Assembly: GCA_937870825.1 (NCBI GenBank)
Contig: CALMZO010000151.1
Span: forward strand, 1 to 64,000
From: an uncultured Chloroflexota bacterium
GTDB lineage: Bacteria > Chloroflexota > Anaerolineae > UBA4142 > SHND01
Reading direction: 5' to 3'
DNA length: 64,000 nt
Below, one piece after another: positions 9,357 to 18,760 of this stretch (position 1 is the first letter of the stretch; every line of letters starts with the position of its first letter). The notes under the pieces were generated by a model, which was not told the origin of the DNA, made no database searches, and saw nothing but the letters and a program-made list of their open reading frames with translations. A program made the position numbers and the translations under genes.

Positions 9357-12272
9357 GTGACCGTATTTGTCCGTTTGCAGTATCCGCTGCGTTCTGTGTT
9401 GCTTGCTGTGTTCGTTTTGTCGCTTGCGTGGAATTTTGTGCCACGCGCATTCGCGCAGAACATGCCGCGCGTTTCCAACGCGCGCATTTTGACTCCCGTC
9501 GTCGCGCAGTTTGAAAAATTTGAAATAGAGTTTGATGTGGAAACGTCGGCGACGCATTTGAATTTGCCGTACGATGACACACCGCCGGCGGGCTTGAACG
9601 CGGGCATCGGCGTGTCGGCGGATGCACTTTTTTCGCAGGACAATTGGCAGACGACGATTACACAGCCCGCCTTTTTTTATCAACCGTTCGCGCGCAAGGT
9701 GGTTCAAGCACGTGACCACTGGACGCCGAGCGGCGCGCCGCGCTGGCTTGCGCGTTTTGCGCCGCGCGCAACAGGTGAATGGCAGGTGAAATTGCGCGTG
9801 CGTGACCGCGACGGGGAAACCCTTTTCCCCGAACAAGGCGCGCTGTCGTTTCGCGTCGCGACGGCGAACGGACGGTATGACGGCATCCGCACAAATCCGT
9901 ACTCGCGTCATGGATTCTTGCGCGTGAGCAAAACGGACGCGCGCTATTTTGAATTCGAAGACGGCACACCCTTCCTGGGCGTCGGCTACAACGCCGGCTC
10001 GGAATCGGTTGCCGTGGTGGCGCAACGTTATCGGCAGTGGCAGTTGAACGGTCTGCAGTTTGCGCGCGTCTGGCTCTCTGGTTCCGGCATCAACGCCTCG
10101 CAATGGACGCCGTGGGCATTTCCTTCACAGCCATATAATTTCGGATTGCCGACGACGCTGTTGGATGCAAGGGAGCATCCTGACGGAACAGAGTTTTCGT
10201 TTCGCCTTGATAGCAAGTATCCGTGTCTCTTTGTCGATTTCTGGCAAGGCGGAATTCCCGTACAACCCAATACTGCGTACACTCTTTCCGCGCGTGTGAA
10301 ATTGCAACAGGTTGCGGGAAAAGCCAACGCGGCGGACGCGGGCTTGGTAATGTTGCGCGAGGGATGGATTGGTCCGAGCTGCAATAATCTCAAAACGAAA
10401 CCCCTCCTGCCGCCCCGGGTTGGCACAACGGATTGGTTCACCGCCGAGACAACATTCACTACGGGCGCAAACCAGAACTTTGCGGATTATTTTTATTTCG
10501 CATTGCAGAATGTCGAAAGCGGCGCGGCATACCTTGACGATGTGAAATTGGTCGCACGAGATGACCCCGCGCAAGTTAATCTGCTGCGACACGGGCGCGC
10601 GGACAGCCACCTGAATTATGATGCGATGAACGCGGCGCGCTGGGATTTGTTGGTTGAGCAAGCCGCGCAACACGGCGTGTTTTTAAAGATTGTGAGTGAC
10701 GAAAAGAACGAGTGGATTCGCAATGTGATTCAAAAAGATGGCACGTTGGGTAAATTCGACAACAATAATTTTTACGCGGCGAACGAGACCAAAGTGCGGT
10801 GGCTCCACGAAGCATGGTGGCGCTACATCATCGCGCGTTGGGGTTACAGCACGGCGATTCATTCGTTCGAACTTGTGAATGAAGGTGACCCGTACAATGG
10901 GAATCATTACAACGCGGCGAATGCGATGGCGCGCTATTTTGACGAGCATGACCCGGCGCAGCACATGGTCACGACTTCGACCTGGCACTCGTTCCCGAAC
11001 ACGGAATTTTGGTCGAATCCGCGTTTTCAAGCGGTGGACTATGCGGACTTGCACGCGTATATCACAACGGGCTGGGGTGCGGACGCGGCTCTTGTGCCGC
11101 CCGCGAATTTGGAGACGCGGCCGCAATACCGGTTTGAGGGTAAAAATTCGTTTCATATAACTGCCGGAAAAAACGTTCGCGTCGTGATACATCCACGCGG
11201 TCTGACTCTGCAAGAGCCCGGCGAGTGGACCATCCGCTATTGGATGAAGCAAGAAAATTTTCAAGCCAAGTGCAATTTCGGAACCGGGAGCGCGGTGCGC
11301 ATCTCTTGGCAATTGGACAATGGAAAGCAAGGCATTGTGCCGCACAATGCAGAGGGCAAAGATTTTGTCTGTTCGTCTCCGAGCGGCACATTCGATTGGC
11401 GCGAGTTTTCGAGTCGGTATGACCGCGAAGGTCGCGAACTGCCGATGGAACGGCGCCTCGTTATTACGGACACGTTGCCTCACCCGCTGACGCTTGCAGT
11501 GACGAGCGGCGGCGGCATTTCAGGCGACGCGTGGATTGCGAATGTGGAATTGATTTCGCCGTCGGGCGTACGGACGCCCGTGCTGGGAGAATTTGACAAT
11601 ACCCCCTTTGACAAGGATACTGCATGGTTGTCTGCGGCTTATAGCCAACTGTGGGGCGCTTCCAGTCCCGTCGGCGCGCGCAAACCTCTGGTGCGCGGCG
11701 AAACGGGGGTCAATAGTCAAGCGTTTCAAAATGGTCTGCCCGCGCTGAATCAAGACCGCGCGGGCATTTGGTTGCACAATTTTGTCTGGGGTCAAATCAA
11801 TTCGGGCGGCATGTACGACTTGTGGTGGTGGGGCAGAAATCACATCGAGGACTATGAAAAAAGCGGACGAACGGGAAATTTGTACGGCGTCTTTTTGCCG
11901 TATGCGAATTTCATGGCGGACGTGCCGCTGAACAATGGCGCATACCGCGACGCACAGGCGAACACGTCGAGTCCGCAGCTGCGCGCGTGGGGACAGCGCG
12001 ATGACTCGAACGGACGCGTGCATCTTTGGATTCAAAACCGCGCGCACGATTGGCAAAGCGTTATCGAAGGAAAAACGATTGCGCCGATTGATGGTACAGT
12101 CCGTTTGGAAAACATGCCGCGCGGCACGTATCGAATCGAATGGTGGGACACGTATCGCGCGCGTGATGCGATTGTCAAACAAGAGCTATTGCAAGTTGAC
12201 GACGTTCTGGAATTGAAGCTGCCTGCGCCATTGAAAACGGACATGGCGGTCAAGGTTGAACGCGTACAATGA
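9357..12272 (+). CDS. Large secreted clan GH-A-like (DUF5060/cellulase-like) protein with inserted beta-sandwich modules
   Basis: 971 aa; signal peptide; FEKFEIEFDVETSATH and FEFEDGTPFLGVGYN; FELVNEGDPYN (candidate acid/base Glu) and LVRGETGVN (candidate nucleophile Glu); two jelly-roll-like inserts. Confidence 0.7.
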   Translation: MTVFVRLQYPLRSVLLAVFVLSLAWNFVPRAFAQNMPRVSNARILTPVVAQFEKFEIEFDVETSATHLNLPYDDTPPAGLNAGIGVSADALFSQDNWQTTITQPAFFYQPFARKVVQARDHWTPSGAPRWLARFAPRATGEWQVKLRVRDRDGETLFPEQGALSFRVATANGRYDGIRTNPYSRHGFLRVSKTDARYFEFEDGTPFLGVGYNAGSESVAVVAQRYRQWQLNGLQFARVWLSGSGINASQWTPWAFPSQPYNFGLPTTLLDAREHPDGTEFSFRLDSKYPCLFVDFWQGGIPVQPNTAYTLSARVKLQQVAGKANAADAGLVMLREGWIGPSCNNLKTKPLLPPRVGTTDWFTAETTFTTGANQNFADYFYFALQNVESGAAYLDDVKLVARDDPAQVNLLRHGRADSHLNYDAMNAARWDLLVEQAAQHGVFLKIVSDEKNEWIRNVIQKDGTLGKFDNNNFYAANETKVRWLHEAWWRYIIARWGYSTAIHSFELVNEGDPYNGNHYNAANAMARYFDEHDPAQHMVTTSTWHSFPNTEFWSNPRFQAVDYADLHAYITTGWGADAALVPPANLETRPQYRFEGKNSFHITAGKNVRVVIHPRGLTLQEPGEWTIRYWMKQENFQAKCNFGTGSAVRISWQLDNGKQGIVPHNAEGKDFVCSSPSGTFDWREFSSRYDREGRELPMERRLVITDTLPHPLTLAVTSGGGISGDAWIANVELISPSGVRTPVLGEFDNTPFDKDTAWLSAAYSQLWGASSPVGARKPLVRGETGVNSQAFQNGLPALNQDRAGIWLHNFVWGQINSGGMYDLWWWGRNHIEDYEKSGRTGNLYGVFLPYANFMADVPLNNGAYRDAQANTSSPQLRAWGQRDDSNGRVHLWIQNRAHDWQSVIEGKTIAPIDGTVRLENMPRGTYRIEWWDTYRARDAIVKQELLQVDDVLELKLPAPLKTDMAVKVERVQ

Positions 12273-12303
12273 TTGGTCCGCGTAAGCGGCGCGGGACTCG
12301 AAT

Positions 12304-13194
12304 TTGAGCGCGCCCATGCCAGCACGCGAAAATCGTTTTATGAAAACAATGCGGTCTCCGGCACTGTATACCAACGCAACCGTTCATCCGATCAAGTCGG
12401 AAGCGGGATGGGGCTTTCCCGACTTGCGCGAATTGTGGGCTGCGCGCGAGTTGATTTATTTTTTCGTCTTGCGCGACCTCAAAGCGCGCTACAAGCAGAC
12501 CATCTTTGGCTGGACATGGGCGCTCTTGCAGCCATTCCTGACGATGGTCGTCTTTACGGTGGTGTTTAGCATCATTGCGCGCGTGCCCACCGGTTCCGTC
12601 CCCTACCCCATCTTTAATTTGTCCGGGCTGCTGCTCTGGACTTTTTTTGTGAACGCGTTTCGCGGCGCGGCAACGAGTCTGACCACGAACGGGCATCTCA
12701 TGCGCAAGGTTTATTTCCCGCGTCTGGTGTTTCCCCTTGGCGACATTTTTGCAACCCTCGTCGATTTTGTTATTTCGCTTCCGCTGCTCTTTGCGATGCT
12801 GTTGTTCTTTCAGATTGTGCCGACGTGGCATCTTGTTTGGATTCCGGTGTTTGTGTTGATTGCGATGTTCACTGCATTCGGTTTCGGGCTGTGGGTGGCG
12901 GCAATTCATGTCCGCTATCGTGACATTGGACACTTTTTGCCGTTTCTGACCCAGGTATGGATGTACGGCACGCCCGTCGTCTATCCGTACGACCTCGTGC
13001 CGGAATGGATGCGCCCGTTCTACAATCTGAATCCGATGGTCGGCGTGATTGACGGAATGCGTTGGGCATTGCTGGGCAGTGGACGGGCGCCGGATATTAC
13101 ACTGTTGTATGGCGTTGTCGTTATCGTAGTGGTGATGGTGTCGGGACTGGTTTTCTTTAGACACATGGAAGCCGAATTTGCAGATGTAGTATGA
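12304..13194 (+). CDS. wzm: ABC-2 type polysaccharide export permease
   Basis: LIYFFVLRDLKARYKQTIFGWTWALLQPFLTMVVFTVVFSIIARV...: classic Wzm/TagG N-terminus. Confidence 0.92.
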   Translation: MSAPMPARENRFMKTMRSPALYTNATVHPIKSEAGWGFPDLRELWAARELIYFFVLRDLKARYKQTIFGWTWALLQPFLTMVVFTVVFSIIARVPTGSVPYPIFNLSGLLLWTFFVNAFRGAATSLTTNGHLMRKVYFPRLVFPLGDIFATLVDFVISLPLLFAMLLFFQIVPTWHLVWIPVFVLIAMFTAFGFGLWVAAIHVRYRDIGHFLPFLTQVWMYGTPVVYPYDLVPEWMRPFYNLNPMVGVIDGMRWALLGSGRAPDITLLYGVVVIVVVMVSGLVFFRHMEAEFADVV

Positions 13195-14612
13195 GTGACG
13201 TCGTAATCCAACTTCAAGACATCGGAAAAAAATATCGCATTGGCGTGCGCGAGGGGAACGCGGCGGACACGCGCCCGCGCCCCTGGCACAGATTTTTCCC
13301 CTCACGCCGCGCGCATCCAAATGGAAACACGCCCGCGTTCGATTCCCCGAATCGCGCGAATGGCAACGGACATCTTGCGCCGACGGAACCGGAACGTGAA
13401 ATTTGGGCGTTGCGGAATGTCTCGTTCGAGATTTCGCAAGGGCAAGTGGTCGGCGTGATTGGGCGAAATGGGTCGGGGAAAAGTACGCTGCTAAAAGTTC
13501 TCTCACACATTACAAAACCGACGGAAGGCAGCGGCATGATTCGCGGGCGCGTGGGGAGTCTGCTCGAAGTGGGCAGCGGCTTTCATCAAGAGCTCACGGG
13601 ACGCGAGAACGTGTACATGAACGCGGCAATTTTGGGAATGCGCCGCGATGAAATCAAGCGCAAGTTTGACGAGATTGTGGATTTCGCCGAAGTCGAACGG
13701 TTCATTGATACGCCGGTCAAACATTATTCGAGCGGCATGCACATTCGGTTGGGCTTTGCCGTCGCCGCGCACATTGAACCGGAAATTTTGTTGGTGGACG
13801 AGGTGTTGTCTGTCGGGGACGCGGCGTTTCAGAAAAAATGTTTACGCAAAATCAAAGAGATTTCTCAAGACGGGCGCACGGTTCTTATCGTCAGCCACAA
13901 TCTTGTTACGGTCAGTCGGCTCGCCGCGCGGGCATTATGGCTGCATCGGGGCACGCTGCGCGCCGATGCCGCGTGCGATGATGTGGTTCAAGAGTACTTG
14001 AACACCGTCGGCGCGGAATCCATGAACTCGCTCCGCCGTGGCGAGGACGATGAACAAGCCAAAGCTGCCGGACTCATCATCGAGACCCATCCCGATTTTG
14101 GTTTTGCCGTCGAGCGTGTGGTTTTGAAAAATGGCGCGGGGCAGGAGACATTGCAGTTCGAGCCCGGCGACGCGCTGACCGTCGAATTGCATTACGACGC
14201 AAAAATTCGCATCGAGCGTCCGTACGTTTGGTTTTCCCTCGACAGCAAAATGGGTCCGGCATTCAGCGCGAACATGCTGCTCGACGGATATCAGCCGAAC
14301 GAATTGTTCGGGCAAGGCGTCTTGCGCTGTACCTTTAAAACCTTGCCCTTGCTGCCGCAACCCTACACCCTGCGGATGGCAATGCGCGCGAACGATGTGC
14401 GCACGGGTATTGTGTATCCGCAAGAAATCGCGTTCTTGCGCGTGCGCGGCGACATGCACGCGTACGGCTTTCGCGGCGAGGGACTGCAAGACCGCCTCTC
14501 CAATTCGGTGCCGGTTGTCGTGCCGTATGTTTGGACGTTGCCGGACGGCACAATGCATCATGTTGACCTCGACGCGAGTCGCGCCCGGTCCGACCTGCAA
14601 TCCTTCGCTTGA
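13191..14612 (+). CDS. wzt: Polysaccharide ABC transporter ATPase with C-terminal Wzt carbohydrate-binding-like domain
   Basis: GVIGRNGSGKSTLLKVLSHI (Walker A), YSSGMHIRLGFAVAAH (signature), LLVDEVLSVGD (Walker B); about 200-aa C-terminal extension. Confidence 0.94.
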   Translation: MSDVVIQLQDIGKKYRIGVREGNAADTRPRPWHRFFPSRRAHPNGNTPAFDSPNRANGNGHLAPTEPEREIWALRNVSFEISQGQVVGVIGRNGSGKSTLLKVLSHITKPTEGSGMIRGRVGSLLEVGSGFHQELTGRENVYMNAAILGMRRDEIKRKFDEIVDFAEVERFIDTPVKHYSSGMHIRLGFAVAAHIEPEILLVDEVLSVGDAAFQKKCLRKIKEISQDGRTVLIVSHNLVTVSRLAARALWLHRGTLRADAACDDVVQEYLNTVGAESMNSLRRGEDDEQAKAAGLIIETHPDFGFAVERVVLKNGAGQETLQFEPGDALTVELHYDAKIRIERPYVWFSLDSKMGPAFSANMLLDGYQPNELFGQGVLRCTFKTLPLLPQPYTLRMAMRANDVRTGIVYPQEIAFLRVRGDMHAYGFRGEGLQDRLSNSVPVVVPYVWTLPDGTMHHVDLDASRARSDLQSFA

Positions 14613-14625
14613 GCAATCGGTGGTT

Positions 14626-15282
14626 ATGAAAACCAGCATTATTATTACATCTCACAATTACGGGCAATACATCGAGCGTTGTCTGCGCAGCTGTTTGAAT
14701 CAAAGATGGACAGACAATACGAACGAAATTATCGTCGTTGACGATGCCAGCACGGACGACACGTTGAGACGCATCGAAAAATTCAAACGCTTTCCGAACG
14801 TTCACATTATTACCAACCGCGACAATGTCGGCGTCGCACGCGCGGCAAATATCGGCATCGAAGCAAGTGTCGGACAATATGTCGTGCGCGTGGACGCAGA
14901 CGATTACATTTCGGAAAATTTTATTTTCTTTATGCGTACGTATATCGAAGCCAACCGCGATGCGTTCGGTGTCGCGTGCGATTATTTGTTGGTGGACGAA
15001 CAAGAAAAGCGCTTGCGCCGCGCGTATGCCGACCAGGAACCCATTTCGTGCGCGATTATGTATCCGCGCGATTTGCTGGTGAATGCGGGCGCATACAATC
15101 CGGACTTTCGTCATTTTGAAGAAGCCGAATTACGCAAGCGCATCGGGGACAATTACAAGCTCTATTATTTGCATATGCCGCTCTATCGCTATCGAATGCA
15201 CGGCGCGAACAAGACCAAATCGCAAGACTATCAAGAATTCAAATCGAAATATCGCGAAACGCTGGAAATCAAACCGAACTAG
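14626..15282 (+). CDS. Glycosyltransferase family 2
   Basis: MKTSIIITSHNYGQYIERCLRSCLNQRWTDNTNEIIVVDDASTDDTLRRI...VRVDADDYI. Internal ATG 14626 preferred over ORF-track start 14395. Confidence 0.92.
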   Translation: MKTSIIITSHNYGQYIERCLRSCLNQRWTDNTNEIIVVDDASTDDTLRRIEKFKRFPNVHIITNRDNVGVARAANIGIEASVGQYVVRVDADDYISENFIFFMRTYIEANRDAFGVACDYLLVDEQEKRLRRAYADQEPISCAIMYPRDLLVNAGAYNPDFRHFEEAELRKRIGDNYKLYYLHMPLYRYRMHGANKTKSQDYQEFKSKYRETLEIKPN

Positions 15283-15290
15283 ACTTTTGC

Positions 15291-15908
15291 ATGTCCATTC
15301 CGGCATCCTCATCCCCCCCCCCTCGCGCGGCTGTCATTATTCCCGCACGCGGCGGCTCGAAACGCTTGCCGCGTAAAAATATCCAACTGCTGCTGGGTCG
15401 CCCGATGATTGATTATTCCATCGCGGCGGGCTTGGGCAGCCGTTTTGTTGGCGCGGGCAATGTGTACGTCTCCACCGACGACGCGGAAATTGCCGACATT
15501 GCGCGTGCGTCCGGCGCGCAAGTGATTGCGCGTCCGCCGGAACTAGCGCGCGATGATGTGTGGACCGAGCCGGTGATTCAACACGCCGTTCAGGTTTTAG
15601 AACAGGACGGCAGTCCAATTGACATTGTGATTTGGATGAACGCGTGCGCGCCGGAAGTGCAGGCGTCGGACATTGACCACGCGGTTGAGCGACTACTAAA
15701 AGAAAATTTGCGCGAAGTATTTGCTGTGGACGAACAACTACGTTCCACAAGCATTGTCCGCGCGGTGCGCCGCGAAGCATTGTTTCAGGGACGCTTGTCC
15801 GTGAAATGTGCGGTGATGATATTGCCGTATGTGGACATTCACTACCAAGAGGATTTGAAAAAAGCGGAAGCGCGACTTGTAAAGCGTGAAAAGGACTTGG
15901 GTCGCTAG
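15291..15908 (+). CDS. neuA-like: Acylneuraminate cytidylyltransferase-like (CMP-nonulosonate synthetase) family protein
   Basis: AVIIPARGGSKRLPRKNIQLLLGRPMIDYSIAAG...VYVSTDDAEIADIARASGAQVIARPPELARDD; contains a C10 tract in codons 8-11. Confidence 0.9.
   Translation: MSIPASSSPPPRAAVIIPARGGSKRLPRKNIQLLLGRPMIDYSIAAGLGSRFVGAGNVYVSTDDAEIADIARASGAQVIARPPELARDDVWTEPVIQHAVQVLEQDGSPIDIVIWMNACAPEVQASDIDHAVERLLKENLREVFAVDEQLRSTSIVRAVRREALFQGRLSVKCAVMILPYVDIHYQEDLKKAEARLVKREKDLGR
15313..15322 (+). repeat. C10 homopolymer tract within neuA-like ORF
   Basis: ATG TCC ATT CCG GCA TCC TCA TCC CCC CCC CCT CGC: 10 consecutive C. Confidence 0.97.
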
Positions 15909-15931
15909 AATTTGTCTCGGAGGTCTCGGGT

Positions 15932-18064
15932 ATGAAAAGCCATGGGCTTTGCTTTGCTGCCGAAGCGCTGAATCTGTGGAGACTCGCGGCGGCACTGGTG
16001 CTGGGAGCAGCGGTCATTGTCTTGGTGACCGTCCCGATGAATTCTCTTTCCGTTCTCAAAGCCATGCTGCTGGCGCTCGCCGTCACTGTGGCTTGGGGAT
16101 TGCCGATTGTTTCGATTCTTTGCCCGACTTGCACGCGGGTTGAACGCACCGCGCTGGCTCTTGCTGTCGGTTACGTGACATCAATCCTGATGCGGTTCGT
16201 GTTGGCTTGGCTTGGTTGGCTTGACGCGTTTTTGTTTGCCGGCGCAATTTTTTTTGGCATCTGGTTCGTGATGCAGATTTCCGCCCGGCGGGTTCCGTTC
16301 GCACAGAGATTTTTCCGTGCAGAAAGAAATCTCAATCGTACATTAACACAGCCAACCATTTATGTGCTTGGCTTGATATTTGTCCTGAGCGTTTGGGTGG
16401 CAAGCCCATTGATGATGCCGTTGCAACAGGACAGCGCCGAACGCTTTTTGGATTTCGCGCATCGCGATACCCATTATCATCTCATCCGCGCGGTGATTCT
16501 TTCCCAGCGAGTGCCCCAATATACAAATCCCGATTTGGCTGGCATGCTGCCAATTCTCTATCCCGATTTTCAACACGCGTGGATGGGCATGTTGATGCGC
16601 GATACGCAAATCGACGCGCGGACGATTTACTACCAAGTCGCGCCAATTTTTTTGATGTTTGCCACAATTTTGACCTTGTTCGTAATTGGCAAAACGCTGT
16701 CGAATCAGAATCTGGGCGGTTATATCGGCGCGGCGATGGTATATTTAATCTTTGTGCCAAATCCTTGGGACTCGAACTTTTTGCTCCGCCGGGTCTTGAT
16801 ATATGAACGAACGAGCTATGAAATGCGTTTTTACGATTTGCAATACAATCTAGCCAATACCGCAGGCATGTTGCTTTTTAGCGCGGTGTTTCTGATTTTG
16901 CTGATGACGCACAAGCAGCGCGATATGCGAAATGTCGTAGGACTGTTGACGTTGGGGAGCATTCTCGTAGTGGGATTGGTACGGGTGCGAAGCAATTATT
17001 TCGTGCCGATTGCGCCTTTGTATGTGGGCTATTTGGTCTGGATGTGGTTCAGGTTCAAGCAGTGGAGACTTGGCACTCCGTTGCTCGTATTCGGAATTCT
17101 CTTTGCATTGATAACATCGGAAAGTTTATCCGGTGCGTACGATATCACGAGCGCGCAACTTGCGTTGGATTACGGGCGTTACGGGATGTCCCTGGCGAGT
17201 TCATTCCTGCGTTGGATCAGTAATGCAGTTTCAATGTTTCCCCCTTTTACACAGCCGATTCTCTATCAGGGTTTATGGATTCTCGGCTATTGGTTCGGTC
17301 TCTTTTATTTTCTTTTGGCTCTGCTGGGTTGTATTTTCTGGTTCAAAGGACGTGAGAAATTTACATTTGCCACGGCGTTCCCCTTGCTTGTCTTGCTGGG
17401 TACGTTTATCGCGGTCAGTTTCATCATCATAAACTCTACGACCATCGAAAGTGGCAATTGGGGCGCCCAAGCGCTCTCACTGTCGCCACGAGTGGCATTG
17501 CTTTTGAGCATCATGCCGCTGTACAAGCTCATCAGCAGTAACGCGATTCGCATTGGCTTTTTTGCAAAGTACAAGTCCATTCTGGCAATTGGCCTTTTGC
17601 TCGGCTTTGCCGTCATTTCCTATCGCGCCGCAAATGCCGCACTCTATCGAAGGGCAGAGCGAGCATACCCTATTACACAACAAGAATTGAACATCTACAA
17701 ATGGTTGCAAACGAATACCGCTGCCCACGCGGTGATTGCCGCACATCCGCAACACCGCGTGAATGCCTTTGACGAGACAATTCGCGGCACAAATTTCCTT
17801 TCGGGAATGACGGAACGTCCCGCATACGTGCAACGCGTCTTGGATGCGGCAGGTCCGCGTTTTAGCGAGGGTACGCACCGCGAAGCATTGTTGGAGCAAC
17901 TCTTTGCCGCGCGGACACCCCAACAAGCCCGGACAATTCTTGAACAAATGAATTTTGACTATTTGCTCGTTTACCCGGATAAACCGCCGCAAACCGATTT
18001 GCGCTGCTGTCTCGAACTAATCATTGACGGCAAAACAAAACTCTATTTCAAACCACAACGCTAA
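15932..18064 (+). CDS. Polytopic membrane protein (possible GT-C-like)
   Basis: 710 aa, >10 hydrophobic segments; C-terminal soluble part NIYKWLQTNTAAHAVIAAHPQHRVNAF resembles GT39/GT-C tails. Confidence 0.7.
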   Translation: MKSHGLCFAAEALNLWRLAAALVLGAAVIVLVTVPMNSLSVLKAMLLALAVTVAWGLPIVSILCPTCTRVERTALALAVGYVTSILMRFVLAWLGWLDAFLFAGAIFFGIWFVMQISARRVPFAQRFFRAERNLNRTLTQPTIYVLGLIFVLSVWVASPLMMPLQQDSAERFLDFAHRDTHYHLIRAVILSQRVPQYTNPDLAGMLPILYPDFQHAWMGMLMRDTQIDARTIYYQVAPIFLMFATILTLFVIGKTLSNQNLGGYIGAAMVYLIFVPNPWDSNFLLRRVLIYERTSYEMRFYDLQYNLANTAGMLLFSAVFLILLMTHKQRDMRNVVGLLTLGSILVVGLVRVRSNYFVPIAPLYVGYLVWMWFRFKQWRLGTPLLVFGILFALITSESLSGAYDITSAQLALDYGRYGMSLASSFLRWISNAVSMFPPFTQPILYQGLWILGYWFGLFYFLLALLGCIFWFKGREKFTFATAFPLLVLLGTFIAVSFIIINSTTIESGNWGAQALSLSPRVALLLSIMPLYKLISSNAIRIGFFAKYKSILAIGLLLGFAVISYRAANAALYRRAERAYPITQQELNIYKWLQTNTAAHAVIAAHPQHRVNAFDETIRGTNFLSGMTERPAYVQRVLDAAGPRFSEGTHREALLEQLFAARTPQQARTILEQMNFDYLLVYPDKPPQTDLRCCLELIIDGKTKLYFKPQR

Positions 18065-18068
18065 CACC

Positions 18069-18755
18069 GTGTATTCGCAACTCGTTTTTCGCGCGCCGAA
18101 CGTTCTCGACGATTCGCAATGGAGTCACAAGGCATGGATGAGTGTGACCGATGCCGATTTGGTCGAACGCGTGTTGTTGAGACAAGCAGAACGCGCGCAA
18201 GGAACGCTGCACGCACTCGAATGGGGTTCGGGCAAGAGTACCAGCTATTTCACAACTTTACTGCGCGAACGCGGTTTCCAATTTAACTGGGTCACGTTGG
18301 AATATGACCGCGCTTTTTTTGAGGCGACGTTTCTCGAACATCTAAAAAGCGTGGACAATGTGCGCGTCGAATATCTTGACGAAACCCGGCGCGCGACCGT
18401 TTTACAAAAAGGGCAAACGTTTGAAATTGAAGCGGCTGTTTTTGACAAAGGCAAACTCTCGCCGTTTGACCCGAACCACGCGGCGGACCGTCTCGTCAAC
18501 ATGGACGCGTATGTAAATTTTCCCGCAACGCTCGACAAAAAATTCGATTTCATACTCGTTGACGGACGACACCGTCGTCGTTGTTTGCTCGAAGCGTCCC
18601 GGCTGTTGAAAGCGCGCGGCGTCGCGTTTTTACACGACGCGTATCGCGAATACTATCACTGCGCGTTCGACGCGTTTCGTTCGCGCCGCGCCGTCGGGGA
18701 CATTTTGTTCATCGGCGCACAGTACGATACGAATTTTGAGGAGCTTGTTGGTTGA
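18069..18755 (+). CDS. Class I SAM-dependent methyltransferase-like protein
   Basis: HALEWGSGKSTSYFTTLLRERGFQFNWVTLEYDRAFFE...DKKFDFILVDGRHRRRCLLEASRLLKARGVAFLHD; likely GTG start at 18069. Confidence 0.65.
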   Translation: MYSQLVFRAPNVLDDSQWSHKAWMSVTDADLVERVLLRQAERAQGTLHALEWGSGKSTSYFTTLLRERGFQFNWVTLEYDRAFFEATFLEHLKSVDNVRVEYLDETRRATVLQKGQTFEIEAAVFDKGKLSPFDPNHAADRLVNMDAYVNFPATLDKKFDFILVDGRHRRRCLLEASRLLKARGVAFLHDAYREYYHCAFDAFRSRRAVGDILFIGAQYDTNFEELVG

Positions 18756-18760
18756 GGGGA

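Noticed and set aside
12250-13506. 418-aa minus-strand ORF
   Set aside because: Antisense to wzm/wzt; His/Arg/Gln-rich, no domain signature.
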